In this document: piece after piece, positions 1 to 7,839 of the stretch | Layout: each line of letters starts with the position of its first letter | Numbering within the stretch: position 1 is the stretch's first letter | The notes under the pieces: model-generated | Database searches by the model: none | The model's input: only the letters and a program-made list of their open reading frames with translations | Told to the model about the DNA's origin: nothing | NCBI GenBank assembly: GCA_963655255.1 | Contig: CAVKEB010000018.1 | Coordinates: 1-52,515, forward strand | Length of the DNA stretch: 52,515 nt | Direction of reading: 5' to 3' | DNA from: CAG-791 sp963655255 | Lineage (GTDB): Bacteria > Bacillota > Clostridia > Lachnospirales > Lachnospiraceae | Translations under genes and position numbers: made by a program

Positions 1-60
1 TGCCACATTCGGCAAAACCGCCTTCGCGGATTTTGCCTCAGCGAGGTATAAGTTTGAAAC
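1..60 (+). repeat. Family I hairpin element, truncated by window edge
   Basis: Stem GGCAAAA-CCGC (11-21), loop CTTC (22-25), then GCGG, a bulged A (30) and TTTTGCC (31-37). It is followed by the small hairpin CCTC-AGC-GAGG (36-46). Bases 1-59 match 14342-14400 at 57 of 59 positions. The first two hairpins of the unit would lie before base 1. A short hairpin (TGAAAC / GTTTCA around 56-70) follows, then the permease gene. Confidence 0.8.
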
Positions 61-111
61 AGAAGTTTCATGACGGACAGATGCCTTTCATGGAAAGGAA
101 CACATATCAAT

Positions 112-942
112 ATGAAAAAAAGATATTTTTCAAAAATACTTTTAGTGATGATTGCCTGCATCATCGCCTATATCTTTCTGGTTCCGCTGATGTTCATGGT
201 ATTTACCAGCTTCAAAGAGTTGGCGGAGGCAATGACATCATCAAGCCTGCTGCCCAGAAAATGGACGCTTGCGAATTATGAAGAATTGTTCTCAGATACA
301 TCCAATGCGCCGATCTTTCGCTGGCTGCTCAATACACTGATTGTGACGGTATGTGGAACAGCATTGAGAATTACAACCAGTGTTCTGGCGGCATATTCCA
401 TGGCCAGATTACCGTTAAAAGGGAAGCAGTTTTTTGTCGTCCTCGTGATTTGTTCCATGGCTATTCCGGAAATTGTGACCTATTTTCCGATGTTCTACAT
501 ATTTAAACAGACCGGAATGCTGGATACGCTGCTTCCGCTGATCCTTCCTTCCGGATCGGGCGTCATGTGCATTTATCTGATTTATACATTTTTGCAGGAT
601 TTTCCGAAGGAACTCGAAGAGGCGGCGAGATTGGAAGGAGCGAACAGTTTCCGGATTCTTAATGTAATTGTACTTCCTTCGATTAAGCCGATTGTGATTA
701 CCCAGTCATTTGTGACTTTCCTGGGACTTTACAATGGATATCTCTGGCCGTCTCTGGTCATTAACAATCAGAGGCAGAGGACGATTACTCTCGGCATTGC
801 GTCTCTGGTGGAAGGAGAAAATTACAGCAATCCTGGTGAAATGATGGCTGCAACGATGATTGCCGTTATCCCGGTTATTATCATTTTTATGTTTGCCAAT
901 AAGTATATTGTAAAGGGATTTTCGAGGTCAGGAATCAAATGA
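112..942 (+). CDS. Carbohydrate ABC transporter permease, MalG-type
   Basis: Inner-membrane subunit of a CUT1-type sugar importer. The 276-residue protein has about six membrane segments, the first right after the basic start MKKRYFSK. The cytoplasmic EAA loop that docks on the ATPase is visible (EEAARLEGA, about residues 165-173), and the C-terminus ends in the usual basic tail. I chose the ATG at 112, with GGAAAGGA upstream, over an in-frame ATG at 70 because the 14 extra residues are not hydrophobic or family-like. The partner permease and binding protein should lie left of the window. The gene overlaps the next by 4 bp (ATGA), so it is cotranscribed with an isomerase-like protein and a glycosidase. 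The substrate is probably an oligosaccharide or glycoside; which one cannot be read from the sequence. Confidence 0.9.
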   Translation: MKKRYFSKILLVMIACIIAYIFLVPLMFMVFTSFKELAEAMTSSSLLPRKWTLANYEELFSDTSNAPIFRWLLNTLIVTVCGTALRITTSVLAAYSMARLPLKGKQFFVVLVICSMAIPEIVTYFPMFYIFKQTGMLDTLLPLILPSGSGVMCIYLIYTFLQDFPKELEEAARLEGANSFRILNVIVLPSIKPIVITQSFVTFLGLYNGYLWPSLVINNQRQRTITLGIASLVEGENYSNPGEMMAATMIAVIPVIIIFMFANKYIVKGFSRSGIK

Positions 943-1826
943 AAAGAACACTGGTTGGAATTAACACAAGAACATTGAATTCGTCGCTGACCTCTCTGGA
1001 AACCATTCCATTGATTGAACAGGCGGGTTTCGATGCGGCATTCTGGGAAAAAGGAGAAAAAGGCATTTCAGCAGGTGATGTCGCGGAATGCTTGAAAAAT
1101 CACAATCTGATTTTTCAATCCATCCATGCTCCGTTCGCGCGTATTGAGAAAATGTGGGATGCGGGAGAGGAAGGAGAGGATGCTCTGAAAGAGCAGATCG
1201 AATGTCTTCAGGATTGCGTGAAATACAATGTTCCGATTATGGTGTGCCATGTTTTTAAGGGCTTCGGGGAAGAAAAGCCCAATGAAATTGGAATTGACCG
1301 ATTCGGTCAGCTTCTGAAAAGGGCATCCGAGCTTGGGATTCATATTGCATTTGAAAATACCGAGGGCGAAAAGTATCTGGAAAAAATACGGGATGCCTTC
1401 TGGAATCTGGAGGAAGCCTCCTTCTGCATAGATACCGGGCATGAGCTCTGCTACAACAGAGGACAGGATATGATTGCCAAATATGGGAGGAACGGAAAGC
1501 TGATCGCCACGCACCTGGATGATAATCTGGGGATTACCGGAGAAGAAATCACCTGGCTGGATGACTCTCATCTGATGCCTTTTGATGGAAAAGTGGATTG
1601 GCAGCATGTCGCAGAGAGACTGCATCAGGCAGACTTCAAGGGAATTTTAATGTTTGAGCTCACGGATGCCAATAAGCCCGGGAGACATACCCATGATCCA
1701 TACAAGAGCCTGACAGGAAGCGAATTTATCCAGCGGGCATACCGGAAGGCAGACCTTTTCAGGACTCTCTATGAAAAGACGGAGAAAGGCAATGAAGGAA
1801 AAAATCTTGAAAACAATCATACATGA
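939..1826 (+). CDS. Sugar phosphate isomerase/epimerase-like TIM barrel protein
   Basis: A 295-residue protein of the xylose-isomerase-like TIM barrel superfamily (AP endonuclease family 2 fold). Metal-site-like segments are visible: SIHAPF, CHVFKGF, IAFENTEG with its glutamate, CIDTGHE and THLDDN. These are typical of sugar isomerases and epimerases acting on free or phosphorylated sugars. It starts inside the last codons of the permease gene and its 3' end overlaps the upstream part of the glycosidase frame, so the three genes form one operon. The likely role is processing of the sugar released by the glycosidase. The exact substrate is unknown; inositol or tagatose-type epimerases share the fold. 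Confidence 0.82.
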   Translation: MKRTLVGINTRTLNSSLTSLETIPLIEQAGFDAAFWEKGEKGISAGDVAECLKNHNLIFQSIHAPFARIEKMWDAGEEGEDALKEQIECLQDCVKYNVPIMVCHVFKGFGEEKPNEIGIDRFGQLLKRASELGIHIAFENTEGEKYLEKIRDAFWNLEEASFCIDTGHELCYNRGQDMIAKYGRNGKLIATHLDDNLGITGEEITWLDDSHLMPFDGKVDWQHVAERLHQADFKGILMFELTDANKPGRHTHDPYKSLTGSEFIQRAYRKADLFRTLYEKTEKGNEGKNLENNHT

Positions 1827-3618
1827 TAATTTGCTCAATGAGCCTGGAATGGAAGAATACCCGAGACCCCAGCTGGTGAGAACAGAGTGGATGAATTTGA
1901 ACGGTGATTGGGATTTCTGTTTTGACGATGAGCAGAATGGAACAGAAAAAGGATATGAAAGTGGATTTCCCACGGGAACAACGATCAGGGTCCCTTATAC
2001 ATATGAAACAATCCGAAGCGGAATTCACGAAGAAACTTTTCATCCCTGCGTATGGTATCAGAAACATGTTGCGTGTGAGCCGACAGGAATTACTTTACTT
2101 CACTTTGAAGGAAGTGATTTTGAAACCTGCGTATGGGTTAACGGGAGAAAAGCGGGAATTCATAAGGGCGGTTACGAACGCTTTACGATGGATATATCAG
2201 ATCTGATTCATGCAGGGGACAATCTGATTGTGGTGCGCGTCCGGGATTCCATGGATATGCGGCAGCCAAGGGGAAAACAGAGGTGGCTTGAGAAAAATTA
2301 TAAGTGCTGGTACGTACAGACGACGGGAATCTGGAAAACGGTATGGCTTGAGTCTGTGGGAAAATCTTATATTCGTGATTTGAAACTGACGCCTGTCATG
2401 CGGGAAGGAAAAATACGAATCGAGGCAGAGATTTCTGCTGAACACGAACAGGCGGAACGCTCTTCGATGCTGCGTGCAGAAGTATTGTTTCATGGGAAAA
2501 GCCTAGGAGTGACAGAACTTCGCTTCCATGGAAACAGAGCGGCAATGGAGATGAGTGCGGCGGATCCCAATGAGGACAGCTTTGCATGGAGCGCGCATAC
2601 GTGGACGCCGGAGCATCCGGACTTATATGATCTGAGACTTGAATTACAGGATTCGGACGGCAATACGGATGAGGCGGTTTCTTATTTTGGAATGCGTGAA
2701 ATTCGCGTTGAGAACGGCAATATTCTGTTAAATGATAATCCGCTGTATGAGAAACTGATCCTGGACCAGGGGTATTGGCCGGAGTCCGGGATGACGCCGC
2801 CTGGCAGAGGAGCATTGGAGGAAGATATCGATAAACTTCTGACGCTTGGCTTCAATGGAGCGCGGAAGCACATGAAAACAGAAGACGAGCGCTTCTATTA
2901 TCTGTGTGATCGCAAGGGCGTGCTCATTTGGGGAGAGATGGCGGCATTTTATGAATTCGGGGATGATGCCGTTTCACAATTTACACGGGAATGGATGGAG
3001 GTTGTGAAACAGAACTATAGTCATCCGTGCATCATTACCTGGACTCCGCTTAACGAATCCTGGGGAGTTCCGGAAATAAAAACAAACGTCCAGCAGCAGG
3101 ATTTCTCACGGTCATTATATTTTTTGACAAAGAGCATTGATCAGACCAGACCTGTGATTGTCAATGATGGGTGGGAACATACGGTTTCTGATATCATTTC
3201 GCTGCATGATTATGAAGAATTTGCGGAAAGATTCCTGGAAAGATATCTTGGACATAAAGCTGAGATTATGAGCGATGAAATTTACCATTGCAAAGATCGC
3301 TCTGCTCTTGCCAATGGGTGCGATTATGCTGGTCAGCCAATTGTGATCAGCGAGTATGGGGGAATTGCATTCTGTACGGAGTCAGGCGATGAGTGGGGAT
3401 ATGGAAATGCTGTGAGAAATGAAAAGGAATTTCTGGATCGCTATCGGGCAATTACCGAGGCAATACAGAAGGTACCGTATATCAAGGGCTATTGTTATAC
3501 CCAGCTTACGGATGTGCAGCAGGAAGTCAATGGCTTGTTACGTTCGGACCGCAGCTTCAAGGTTGATCCTGTAAAGGTGGCAGAAATTAACCATGAAAAA
3601 TCAGCTTTCCATGAATGA
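1792..3618 (+). CDS. Glycoside hydrolase family 2 (beta-glucuronidase/galactosidase-like)
   Basis: A 608-residue cytoplasmic glycosidase with no signal peptide. It has the GH2 order of an N-terminal jelly-roll sugar-binding domain (from LNGDWDFCFDDE), an immunoglobulin-like domain, and a TIM barrel. The acid/base glutamate is in NESWG (about residue 422) and the nucleophile is in ISEYGG (about residue 521). I chose the ATG at 1792, behind GGAGAAAGG, rather than 1771. The start lies inside the 3' end of the isomerase gene, indicating translational coupling. Its size and motifs fit the LacZ/UidA-like branch, but the aglycone and sugar cannot be assigned. With the upstream ABC permease it probably degrades an imported glycoside inside the cell. 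Confidence 0.9.
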   Translation: MKEKILKTIIHDNLLNEPGMEEYPRPQLVRTEWMNLNGDWDFCFDDEQNGTEKGYESGFPTGTTIRVPYTYETIRSGIHEETFHPCVWYQKHVACEPTGITLLHFEGSDFETCVWVNGRKAGIHKGGYERFTMDISDLIHAGDNLIVVRVRDSMDMRQPRGKQRWLEKNYKCWYVQTTGIWKTVWLESVGKSYIRDLKLTPVMREGKIRIEAEISAEHEQAERSSMLRAEVLFHGKSLGVTELRFHGNRAAMEMSAADPNEDSFAWSAHTWTPEHPDLYDLRLELQDSDGNTDEAVSYFGMREIRVENGNILLNDNPLYEKLILDQGYWPESGMTPPGRGALEEDIDKLLTLGFNGARKHMKTEDERFYYLCDRKGVLIWGEMAAFYEFGDDAVSQFTREWMEVVKQNYSHPCIITWTPLNESWGVPEIKTNVQQQDFSRSLYFLTKSIDQTRPVIVNDGWEHTVSDIISLHDYEEFAERFLERYLGHKAEIMSDEIYHCKDRSALANGCDYAGQPIVISEYGGIAFCTESGDEWGYGNAVRNEKEFLDRYRAITEAIQKVPYIKGYCYTQLTDVQQEVNGLLRSDRSFKVDPVKVAEINHEKSAFHE

Positions 3619-3632
3619 AGGGGAGACCGGCA

Positions 3633-4334
3633 ATGGAAATACTGAATTCGCTGGAAACGGTAACGGCAGAGTGGAGCAGGACTGCCATTGTTCTCCGGCT
3701 GCTGTTGGCAATGGCTCTGGGAATTGTCATTGGCATTGACAGAGAGCTTAAAAACCGCGGAGCGGGAGTGAAAACGCATGTACTGGTATGCCTTGGATCT
3801 GCGATCGTCATGATGGTGAGCGAATATGTTTATCATCAATTCCCACAGGCAAGTGCGGATATGAATCGGAATGGTGCGGCGGTCATCAGCGGTGTCGGAT
3901 TTCTTGGTGTAGGAACCATCATTGTTACCGGCAAGAATGAGATCCGCGGCCTTACCACGGCTGCGGGGTTGTGGGCAAGTGCCTGTGCGGGACTTGCTGC
4001 TGGAATCGGTTTTTCCTGGCTTGCAATTGTGAGCCTTGTCTTTTTTGTTTTTACCTTCAAGGTTCTCAATATCATTGATGGGCACATTCATCATTTCGCC
4101 ACGCAGTACAGTCTGTATGTGGAATTCGGCTGTAACTCTGATATCAAGAAATTTATGGAACTACTGCGGCAGGAAAGAATCAAATTTAATAATTTCTGCG
4201 TATCAAAGGGAACCTTGAAAGGTGAGGGGCCGGTGGCAACGGTCTTTATTGAACTTCCCAATTGGAGAGAACGCGATACTTTTGTGAAGAGGCTGCAGGA
4301 AACGGAGGGAATCCAATATTACGAAGGAATTTGA
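3633..4334 (+). CDS. MgtC/SapB family membrane protein
   Basis: A 233-residue protein. Its N-terminal half is the MgtC/SapB membrane domain: RLLLAMALGIVIGIDRE, then GVGFLGVGTIIV and GLTTAAGLWASA, with four to five membrane helices. A soluble C-terminal ACT-like regulatory tail of about 80 residues follows. Members are linked to magnesium limitation and, in pathogens, to inhibition of the F-ATPase; in commensals the role is unclear. The start at 3633 sits 7 nt after GGGGAG. An in-frame ATG at 3615 overlaps the glycosidase stop but lacks a good ribosome site. It is the last gene of the carbohydrate operon by position, though its function does not obviously fit that pathway. Confidence 0.88.
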   Translation: MEILNSLETVTAEWSRTAIVLRLLLAMALGIVIGIDRELKNRGAGVKTHVLVCLGSAIVMMVSEYVYHQFPQASADMNRNGAAVISGVGFLGVGTIIVTGKNEIRGLTTAAGLWASACAGLAAGIGFSWLAIVSLVFFVFTFKVLNIIDGHIHHFATQYSLYVEFGCNSDIKKFMELLRQERIKFNNFCVSKGTLKGEGPVATVFIELPNWRERDTFVKRLQETEGIQYYEGI

Positions 4335-4419
4335 AAGCGATGCATGCAAAAGAAGTATTTACTATGAAATAAATGGAAATGCGGCTCTGATTCTGTATCT
4401 GATTGAGGAAATTTGGCCG

Positions 4420-5277
4420 ATGCAAAAAGAGATGACAGATTATTACGGAAAAGATGTCTGGCCGCTGAAGGACAAGAAGCTGTTCCTGTTCGATATGGAC
4501 GGAACGATTTATCAGGAGAATACGGTCTTCGATGGAACCCGGCAGCTCCTGGAACAGATCCGGGAAACTGGCGGGCGGTACGTGTTCATCACCAATAACT
4601 CGTCGAAGTCCGTGCAGGATTATGTGACCAAGGTGCAGCAGATGGGTCTGCAGGCGGAGAAAGAGAATTTCTTCACCTCGGTGCAGGCGACCATTTTATA
4701 TCTGAAGGAACATCATCCCGGTGCACTGGTCTACTGCCAGGGAACGAGGTCCATGGTGGAAGAGGTGAGAAGCGCGGGAATCCGCGTGACGGAGGAGGTC
4801 CGGGACGGAATCGATGTGGTGCTCGTCGGCTTTGACATGGAGCTCACTATGCCAAAGCTCCGCAATACCTGTGAGATTCTGACCTGCCAGAGCCCTGCTT
4901 ACATTGCAACGAATTCGGATGTCTGCTGCCCGGTTTCGTTCGGCGAGGTTCTGGGCTTTGTTCCGGACTGCGGCTCGATGTGCTACGGGATTGAGAAGGC
5001 GACAGGGAAGAAGCCGGTTTATATCGGCAAGCCGGAACCGACGATGATCAATATCGTTCGGGAGAAGTTTGGGGTTTCCCGGGAAGAGACGCTGGTCATC
5101 GGGGACCGCTTGTACACGGACATCGCGTCTGGGGTCAATGCCGGAGTGGACACGGTGTGCGTGCTGAGCGGAGAGGCGACGGTGAAGGACATTGAAGAGA
5201 GCGCGGTAAAACCGACCTATACGCTGAAAGATGTGAAGGAGATGTGGGAGATCCTGAAGAGTGAGTCGGATATTTGA
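4420..5277 (+). CDS. HAD-IIA family sugar/nucleotide phosphatase (NagD-like)
   Basis: A 285-residue soluble phosphatase of HAD subclass IIA. Motif I is FDMDGTIY (about residues 25-32), motif II is FITNNSSKS, and the C-terminal lysine and acid motifs are in YIGKPEP and VIGDRLYTDI. The large C2-type cap lies between motifs II and III. Such enzymes remove phosphate from sugar phosphates, nucleotides or phosphoglycolate as housecleaning or salvage enzymes; the substrate cannot be predicted. It follows the MgtC-like gene by 85 bp. Downstream is a 430-bp gene-free gap that ends in a terminator near 5535, and no gene follows on the same transcript. Confidence 0.9.
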   Translation: MQKEMTDYYGKDVWPLKDKKLFLFDMDGTIYQENTVFDGTRQLLEQIRETGGRYVFITNNSSKSVQDYVTKVQQMGLQAEKENFFTSVQATILYLKEHHPGALVYCQGTRSMVEEVRSAGIRVTEEVRDGIDVVLVGFDMELTMPKLRNTCEILTCQSPAYIATNSDVCCPVSFGEVLGFVPDCGSMCYGIEKATGKKPVYIGKPEPTMINIVREKFGVSREETLVIGDRLYTDIASGVNAGVDTVCVLSGEATVKDIEESAVKPTYTLKDVKEMWEILKSESDI

Positions 5278-5294
5278 GAAAGATTCCACAAGCT

Positions 5295-5334
5295 CATTTG
5301 AAAGTTACTGCAATTAAGCACAAACTTTCAAATG
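5295..5334. repeat. Family IV hairpin, copy 1
   Basis: Arms CATTTGAAAGTT (5295-5306) and AACTTTCAAATG (5323-5334) pair perfectly over 12 bp around a 16-nt loop beginning ACTGCAATT. The loop matches the second copy at 13 of 16 positions. Confidence 0.75.
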
Positions 5335-5400
5335 GGAGCCGGGACGTTTCCGGCACGCTGACATAATGAGGGAAAGGAAGGAGATGTGATCCTGCGGGTG

Positions 5401-5442
5401 TTATTTGAAAGTTGCTGCAATTGAGCACTAACTTTCAAATGA
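5401..5442. repeat. Family IV hairpin, copy 2
   Basis: Arms ATTTGAAAGTT (5403-5413) and AACTTTCAAAT (5430-5440) flank a 16-nt loop starting GCTGCAATT. A further unpaired half copy, TATTTGAAAGCTGC, starts at 5473, so a third unit has decayed or was interrupted. Confidence 0.75.
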
Positions 5443-5534
5443 AGGACCGGATTCCAGTGCAGTGACGTAGTGTATTTGAAAGCTGCGTGCCATCAGCAGC
5501 AGGCTCCCGATGAACACGATATTTCAAGAAGAGA

Positions 5535-5565
5535 AGACAGCCCGTAGAAACACGGACTGTCTTTT
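5535..5565 (+). terminator. Intrinsic terminator before the AAA ATPase promoter region
   Basis: AGACAG and CCGT (5535-5545) pair with ACGG and CTGTCT (5552-5562) around a short loop, with one C/A mismatch. The 3' arm runs into TTTT. Confidence 0.7.
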
Positions 5566-5708
5566 GCTGTGTGTGGAGGCAAAAGCGTTTTATGATATTA
5601 TTTTGCACAAAAGATGCAAAATATGACGGTAAAATGATGCAAAACGAAATTTAACTGCTATACTTGAATTGAGTAAGGACCATACAGGAAGCGAGGAGGC
5701 AGTCGGTT

Positions 5709-6932
5709 ATGCTGATACAGTTCACAATTGAAAATCACAGATCGATCAGAAACAGCGAAGTGATCAGTTTTGCAGCATCCAAGGATAAATCATTTGAAGA
5801 ATATTTGCTTCATCCGGATGCCAAAAGAGCCCTGCTGCCTGCAATTGCAATTTATGGTGCCAATGCTGCGGGGAAGAGCAATGTACTGCACGCGTTAAAA
5901 ACGATGAAGGAAATGGTTGTCGGCGATGCAGCAAAGGCCCTGAAAGGACAGAAACTGCCCTGGGAGCCTTTCGGTGGAAATAGCGAACCTACTTCCTTTG
6001 AGGTTGTGTTTATTTATCAGAACATCCGTTATACTTATGGTTTTTCCTTTGATGAAAAGAAAATTTATTCGGAGTATCTTTATCACTGGCCGAATGGACG
6101 GGAGGCGTTGATCTTTTCCAGGGATAACGGGAAATATGAATTTCGTGAGAATGTAAGTGAACAGCTTACACTGAGCAATCGTACACCGGATAATAAGCTT
6201 TATCTTGTGTCCTCCAATGACTGGAATCTTCCTCAGACTGAGAATGCGTACAAGTGGTTTCTTGAAAAAGTGACTTTTCTGATGGAAGAAGAACCAGCGT
6301 CAGAAACGATTGCACAGATTGTGGGCAGCGAGGATAAGAAGACACGTATTCTAAAGGAGCTGATGCTCGCGGATCTTGGAATTACCGATGTCGCTGTTGA
6401 GAACGTTTCTAAAAGGATGCCGGTTATTACGACAACACATAGGATCATTCATGAGGATGGAAGCACCGAATATTTCCGGCTCCGCATGAACCAGGAATCG
6501 GCCGGAACACAGCGCTTTTTTGCCCGCATCGGCGGATGGCTGCAGGCATTGGAGGACGGAGCACTCCTGGTGGTGGATGAAATTGAAGACAGTCTGCATC
6601 CTCTTCTGACCAGAAGATTGATTGAAATGGTGCAGGATAAGAGTGTGAATACGAAGGGTGCTCAGCTTTTGTTCACAACGCATGACACCATGCTTCTCGA
6701 TCTTAATTTTTTCCGCAGAGATCAGATCTGGTTTGCGGAAAAGGACGATAAATCATGCGCAACGGAATTGTATTCCCTTGTTTCCTTCTCACCGAGAAAG
6801 GGAGAAAATGTTCGGAAGGGATATCTTCAGGGACGTTTTGGCGCGATTCCCTTCATTGGAGATGCCGGAGGTGACAACCTGCGGCAAAACCGCTGCACTC
6901 AAAGATGTCTGATGACATCTTCTCCTGCTTAG
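5709..6932 (+). CDS. AAA family ATPase, RloA/AbiLi-like
   Basis: A 407-residue ABC/SMC-like ATPase of the RloA group. Walker A is GANAAGKS (residues 50-57), the signature-like segment is SAGTQRFF (about 264), and Walker B is LLVVDEIEDSLHP (about 287). A D-loop/H-loop-like LLFTTHDTMLLD follows. It pairs with an RloB gene directly downstream. The same pair forms the Lactococcus AbiL abortive-infection system, so phage defence is the best guess. The family-like end is near GRFGAIPFI. The last 16 or so residues, after about position 392, are encoded by an inserted hairpin element (6883 onward), so the original stop has probably been lost. A weak -10 and GATGCAAAA repeats lie upstream. Confidence 0.85.
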   Translation: MLIQFTIENHRSIRNSEVISFAASKDKSFEEYLLHPDAKRALLPAIAIYGANAAGKSNVLHALKTMKEMVVGDAAKALKGQKLPWEPFGGNSEPTSFEVVFIYQNIRYTYGFSFDEKKIYSEYLYHWPNGREALIFSRDNGKYEFRENVSEQLTLSNRTPDNKLYLVSSNDWNLPQTENAYKWFLEKVTFLMEEEPASETIAQIVGSEDKKTRILKELMLADLGITDVAVENVSKRMPVITTTHRIIHEDGSTEYFRLRMNQESAGTQRFFARIGGWLQALEDGALLVVDEIEDSLHPLLTRRLIEMVQDKSVNTKGAQLLFTTHDTMLLDLNFFRRDQIWFAEKDDKSCATELYSLVSFSPRKGENVRKGYLQGRFGAIPFIGDAGGDNLRQNRCTQRCLMTSSPA

Positions 6933-7019
6933 AGTGCCGCTAGGCGGCACTCTGTACACAGAGAGAATTCGCCTTCGCGAAATTCTCTCTGGTATCGCGG
7001 ATTTTTCCTCAGTGAGGTA
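6883..7019 (+). repeat. Family I element nested inside another Family I hairpin
   Basis: The outer hairpin has GGCAAAACCGC (6883-6893) pairing with GCGG-A-TTTTTCC (6997-7008), with one mismatch. In the other copies this stem is closed by CTTC; here the loop is replaced by 103 nt (6894-6996). The insert is itself a full unit: AAGATGTC-TGAT-GACATCTT (6902-6921), AGAGTGCCGC-TAG-GCGGCACTCT (6931-6953), and a 13-bp stem with loop CTTC and bulged A (6960-6990). The trailing hairpin CCTC-AGT-GAGG supplies the ribosome site GAGG for the RloB gene at 7024. Confidence 0.85.
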
Positions 7020-7023
7020 TAAA

Positions 7024-7656
7024 ATGAAAAAGGAGTACGATCCCAATAAAGCTGCCAGGCGGAAGCGCAGGCCGATCATTTACATCATTTGCGAAGGGAA
7101 GGAAACAGAGACCCTGTATTTCAGAAGGTTTCGGTCCAGAAACTGTCTCATGGATATCATCCCGATTTCGTCCAAGCATAAAGCCGCGGAACACTTGGTA
7201 AAGCATGCGAAAGCTCTGATTTCTCAGTCGGATTATTATCCGAAGGACGGAGACCAGCTGTGGTGTGTATTTGATCGCGATGACAATAAGGATCAGGAAC
7301 TCTATGCCGCGGCAGAATATGCGGAGAAGCACGGCTATCGGATTGCGTATTCGAATCCGTCTTTTGAATATTGGTATCTGCTTCATTTCGAGAAAAAGAA
7401 CGGATATTTAAAAGACTGTGATACGGTTATCAACATTTTGAAAAGCAGAGGATATCTGGAAAATTATGACAAGAGTGTGGATGTTTTTGATGAACTGCTG
7501 CCGCACCAGAATGAAGCAATCGGGCGTGCGAAGGAACGCATAAGACAGTTGGCAGTCGAACACACCGCGGTGATAAGCCGTGACAGCAATCCGGTGACAA
7601 CTGTCTGTGAGTTGGTTGAATTTCTGAACAGTCAGAGAAGCTCTTGCCAAACCTGA
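7024..7656 (+). CDS. rloB: RloB family protein, AbiLii-like partner of the upstream ATPase
   Basis: A 210-residue protein of the RloB family. The N-terminal basic stretch is followed by IICEGKETE, a central acidic segment VFDRDDNKD, and the conserved PSFEYWYLLHFE. The acidic residues suggest a Toprim-like nuclease fold, which is inference. I chose the ATG at 7024, six bases after GAGG. An open frame extends upstream to 6934, but that part only translates the hairpin element. In AbiL and restriction-linked loci RloB is encoded directly after an RloA-type ATPase, as here. A promoter for rpmE overlaps the 3' end of this gene. Confidence 0.85.
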   Translation: MKKEYDPNKAARRKRRPIIYIICEGKETETLYFRRFRSRNCLMDIIPISSKHKAAEHLVKHAKALISQSDYYPKDGDQLWCVFDRDDNKDQELYAAAEYAEKHGYRIAYSNPSFEYWYLLHFEKKNGYLKDCDTVINILKSRGYLENYDKSVDVFDELLPHQNEAIGRAKERIRQLAVEHTAVISRDSNPVTTVCELVEFLNSQRSSCQT

Positions 7657-7672
7657 TTCCAGATGCTACAAT
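7644..7672 (+). promoter_or_regulatory. Sigma-A-type promoter for rpmE
   Basis: TTGCCA (7644-7649), a 17-bp spacer, then TACAAT (7667-7672). It overlaps the end of the RloB gene and would start transcription near 7680, giving a leader of about 160 nt before rpmE. Confidence 0.65.
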
Positions 7673-7677
7673 CAAAA

Positions 7678-7839
7678 AGCTGTTCTGGGTGGAACAGCTG
7701 TGAGGCCGTCTTTCCTGCCGCATCGCGGTGATCTGCGAGACACAGACAGGGGATCCCGATGTTCGGGTGCGGCGGCTCATGTAGGTGAGTGAATGATAGA
7801 TCATTCACGGCAGCGCTTGCACGAAGGAGGTAGTCGAAC
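7678..7839 (+). promoter_or_regulatory. Structured rpmE leader, candidate L31 autoregulatory RNA
   Basis: The leader contains AGCTGTTC / GAACAGCT (7678-7699), CCGC-ATC-GCGG (7718-7728), CCCGA-TGT-TCGGG (about 7755-7767), and GTGAATGA-TAGA-TCATTCAC (7789-7808). The last hairpin ends shortly before the ribosome site GAAGGAGG. L31 leaders that let the protein repress its own mRNA are described in several bacterial groups. I cannot match this one to a defined motif from memory. Confidence 0.45.

Larger units (their letters stand above)
5278..5708. other. 430-bp gene-free gap with repeated hairpins, terminator and operator-like repeats
   Basis: No credible coding frame is present. The gap holds two full copies and a half copy of the Family IV hairpin (5295-5334, 5401-5442, 5473-5482), an intrinsic terminator at 5535-5565, and an AT-rich stretch. 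That stretch carries two direct repeats of GATGCAAAA (about 5613 and 5636), the first also half of the inverted repeat TTTTGCA / TGCAAAA. A weak TATACT -10 box lies at 5659-5664, about 45 bp before the AAA ATPase start. The repeats overlap the expected -35 region, so they could be a repressor site for the defence-like operon. Confidence 0.6.

Noticed and set aside
5278..5708. Retron or toxin-antitoxin RNA locus
   Set aside because: The repeats are suggestive, but no reverse transcriptase or recognised antitoxin partner lies nearby.
7678..7839. Family I or II copy upstream of rpmE
   Set aside because: Hairpins are present, but none of the family boxes (CTTC with bulged A, CCGCTTGCGG, CATCGAGAAT) occurs in order.
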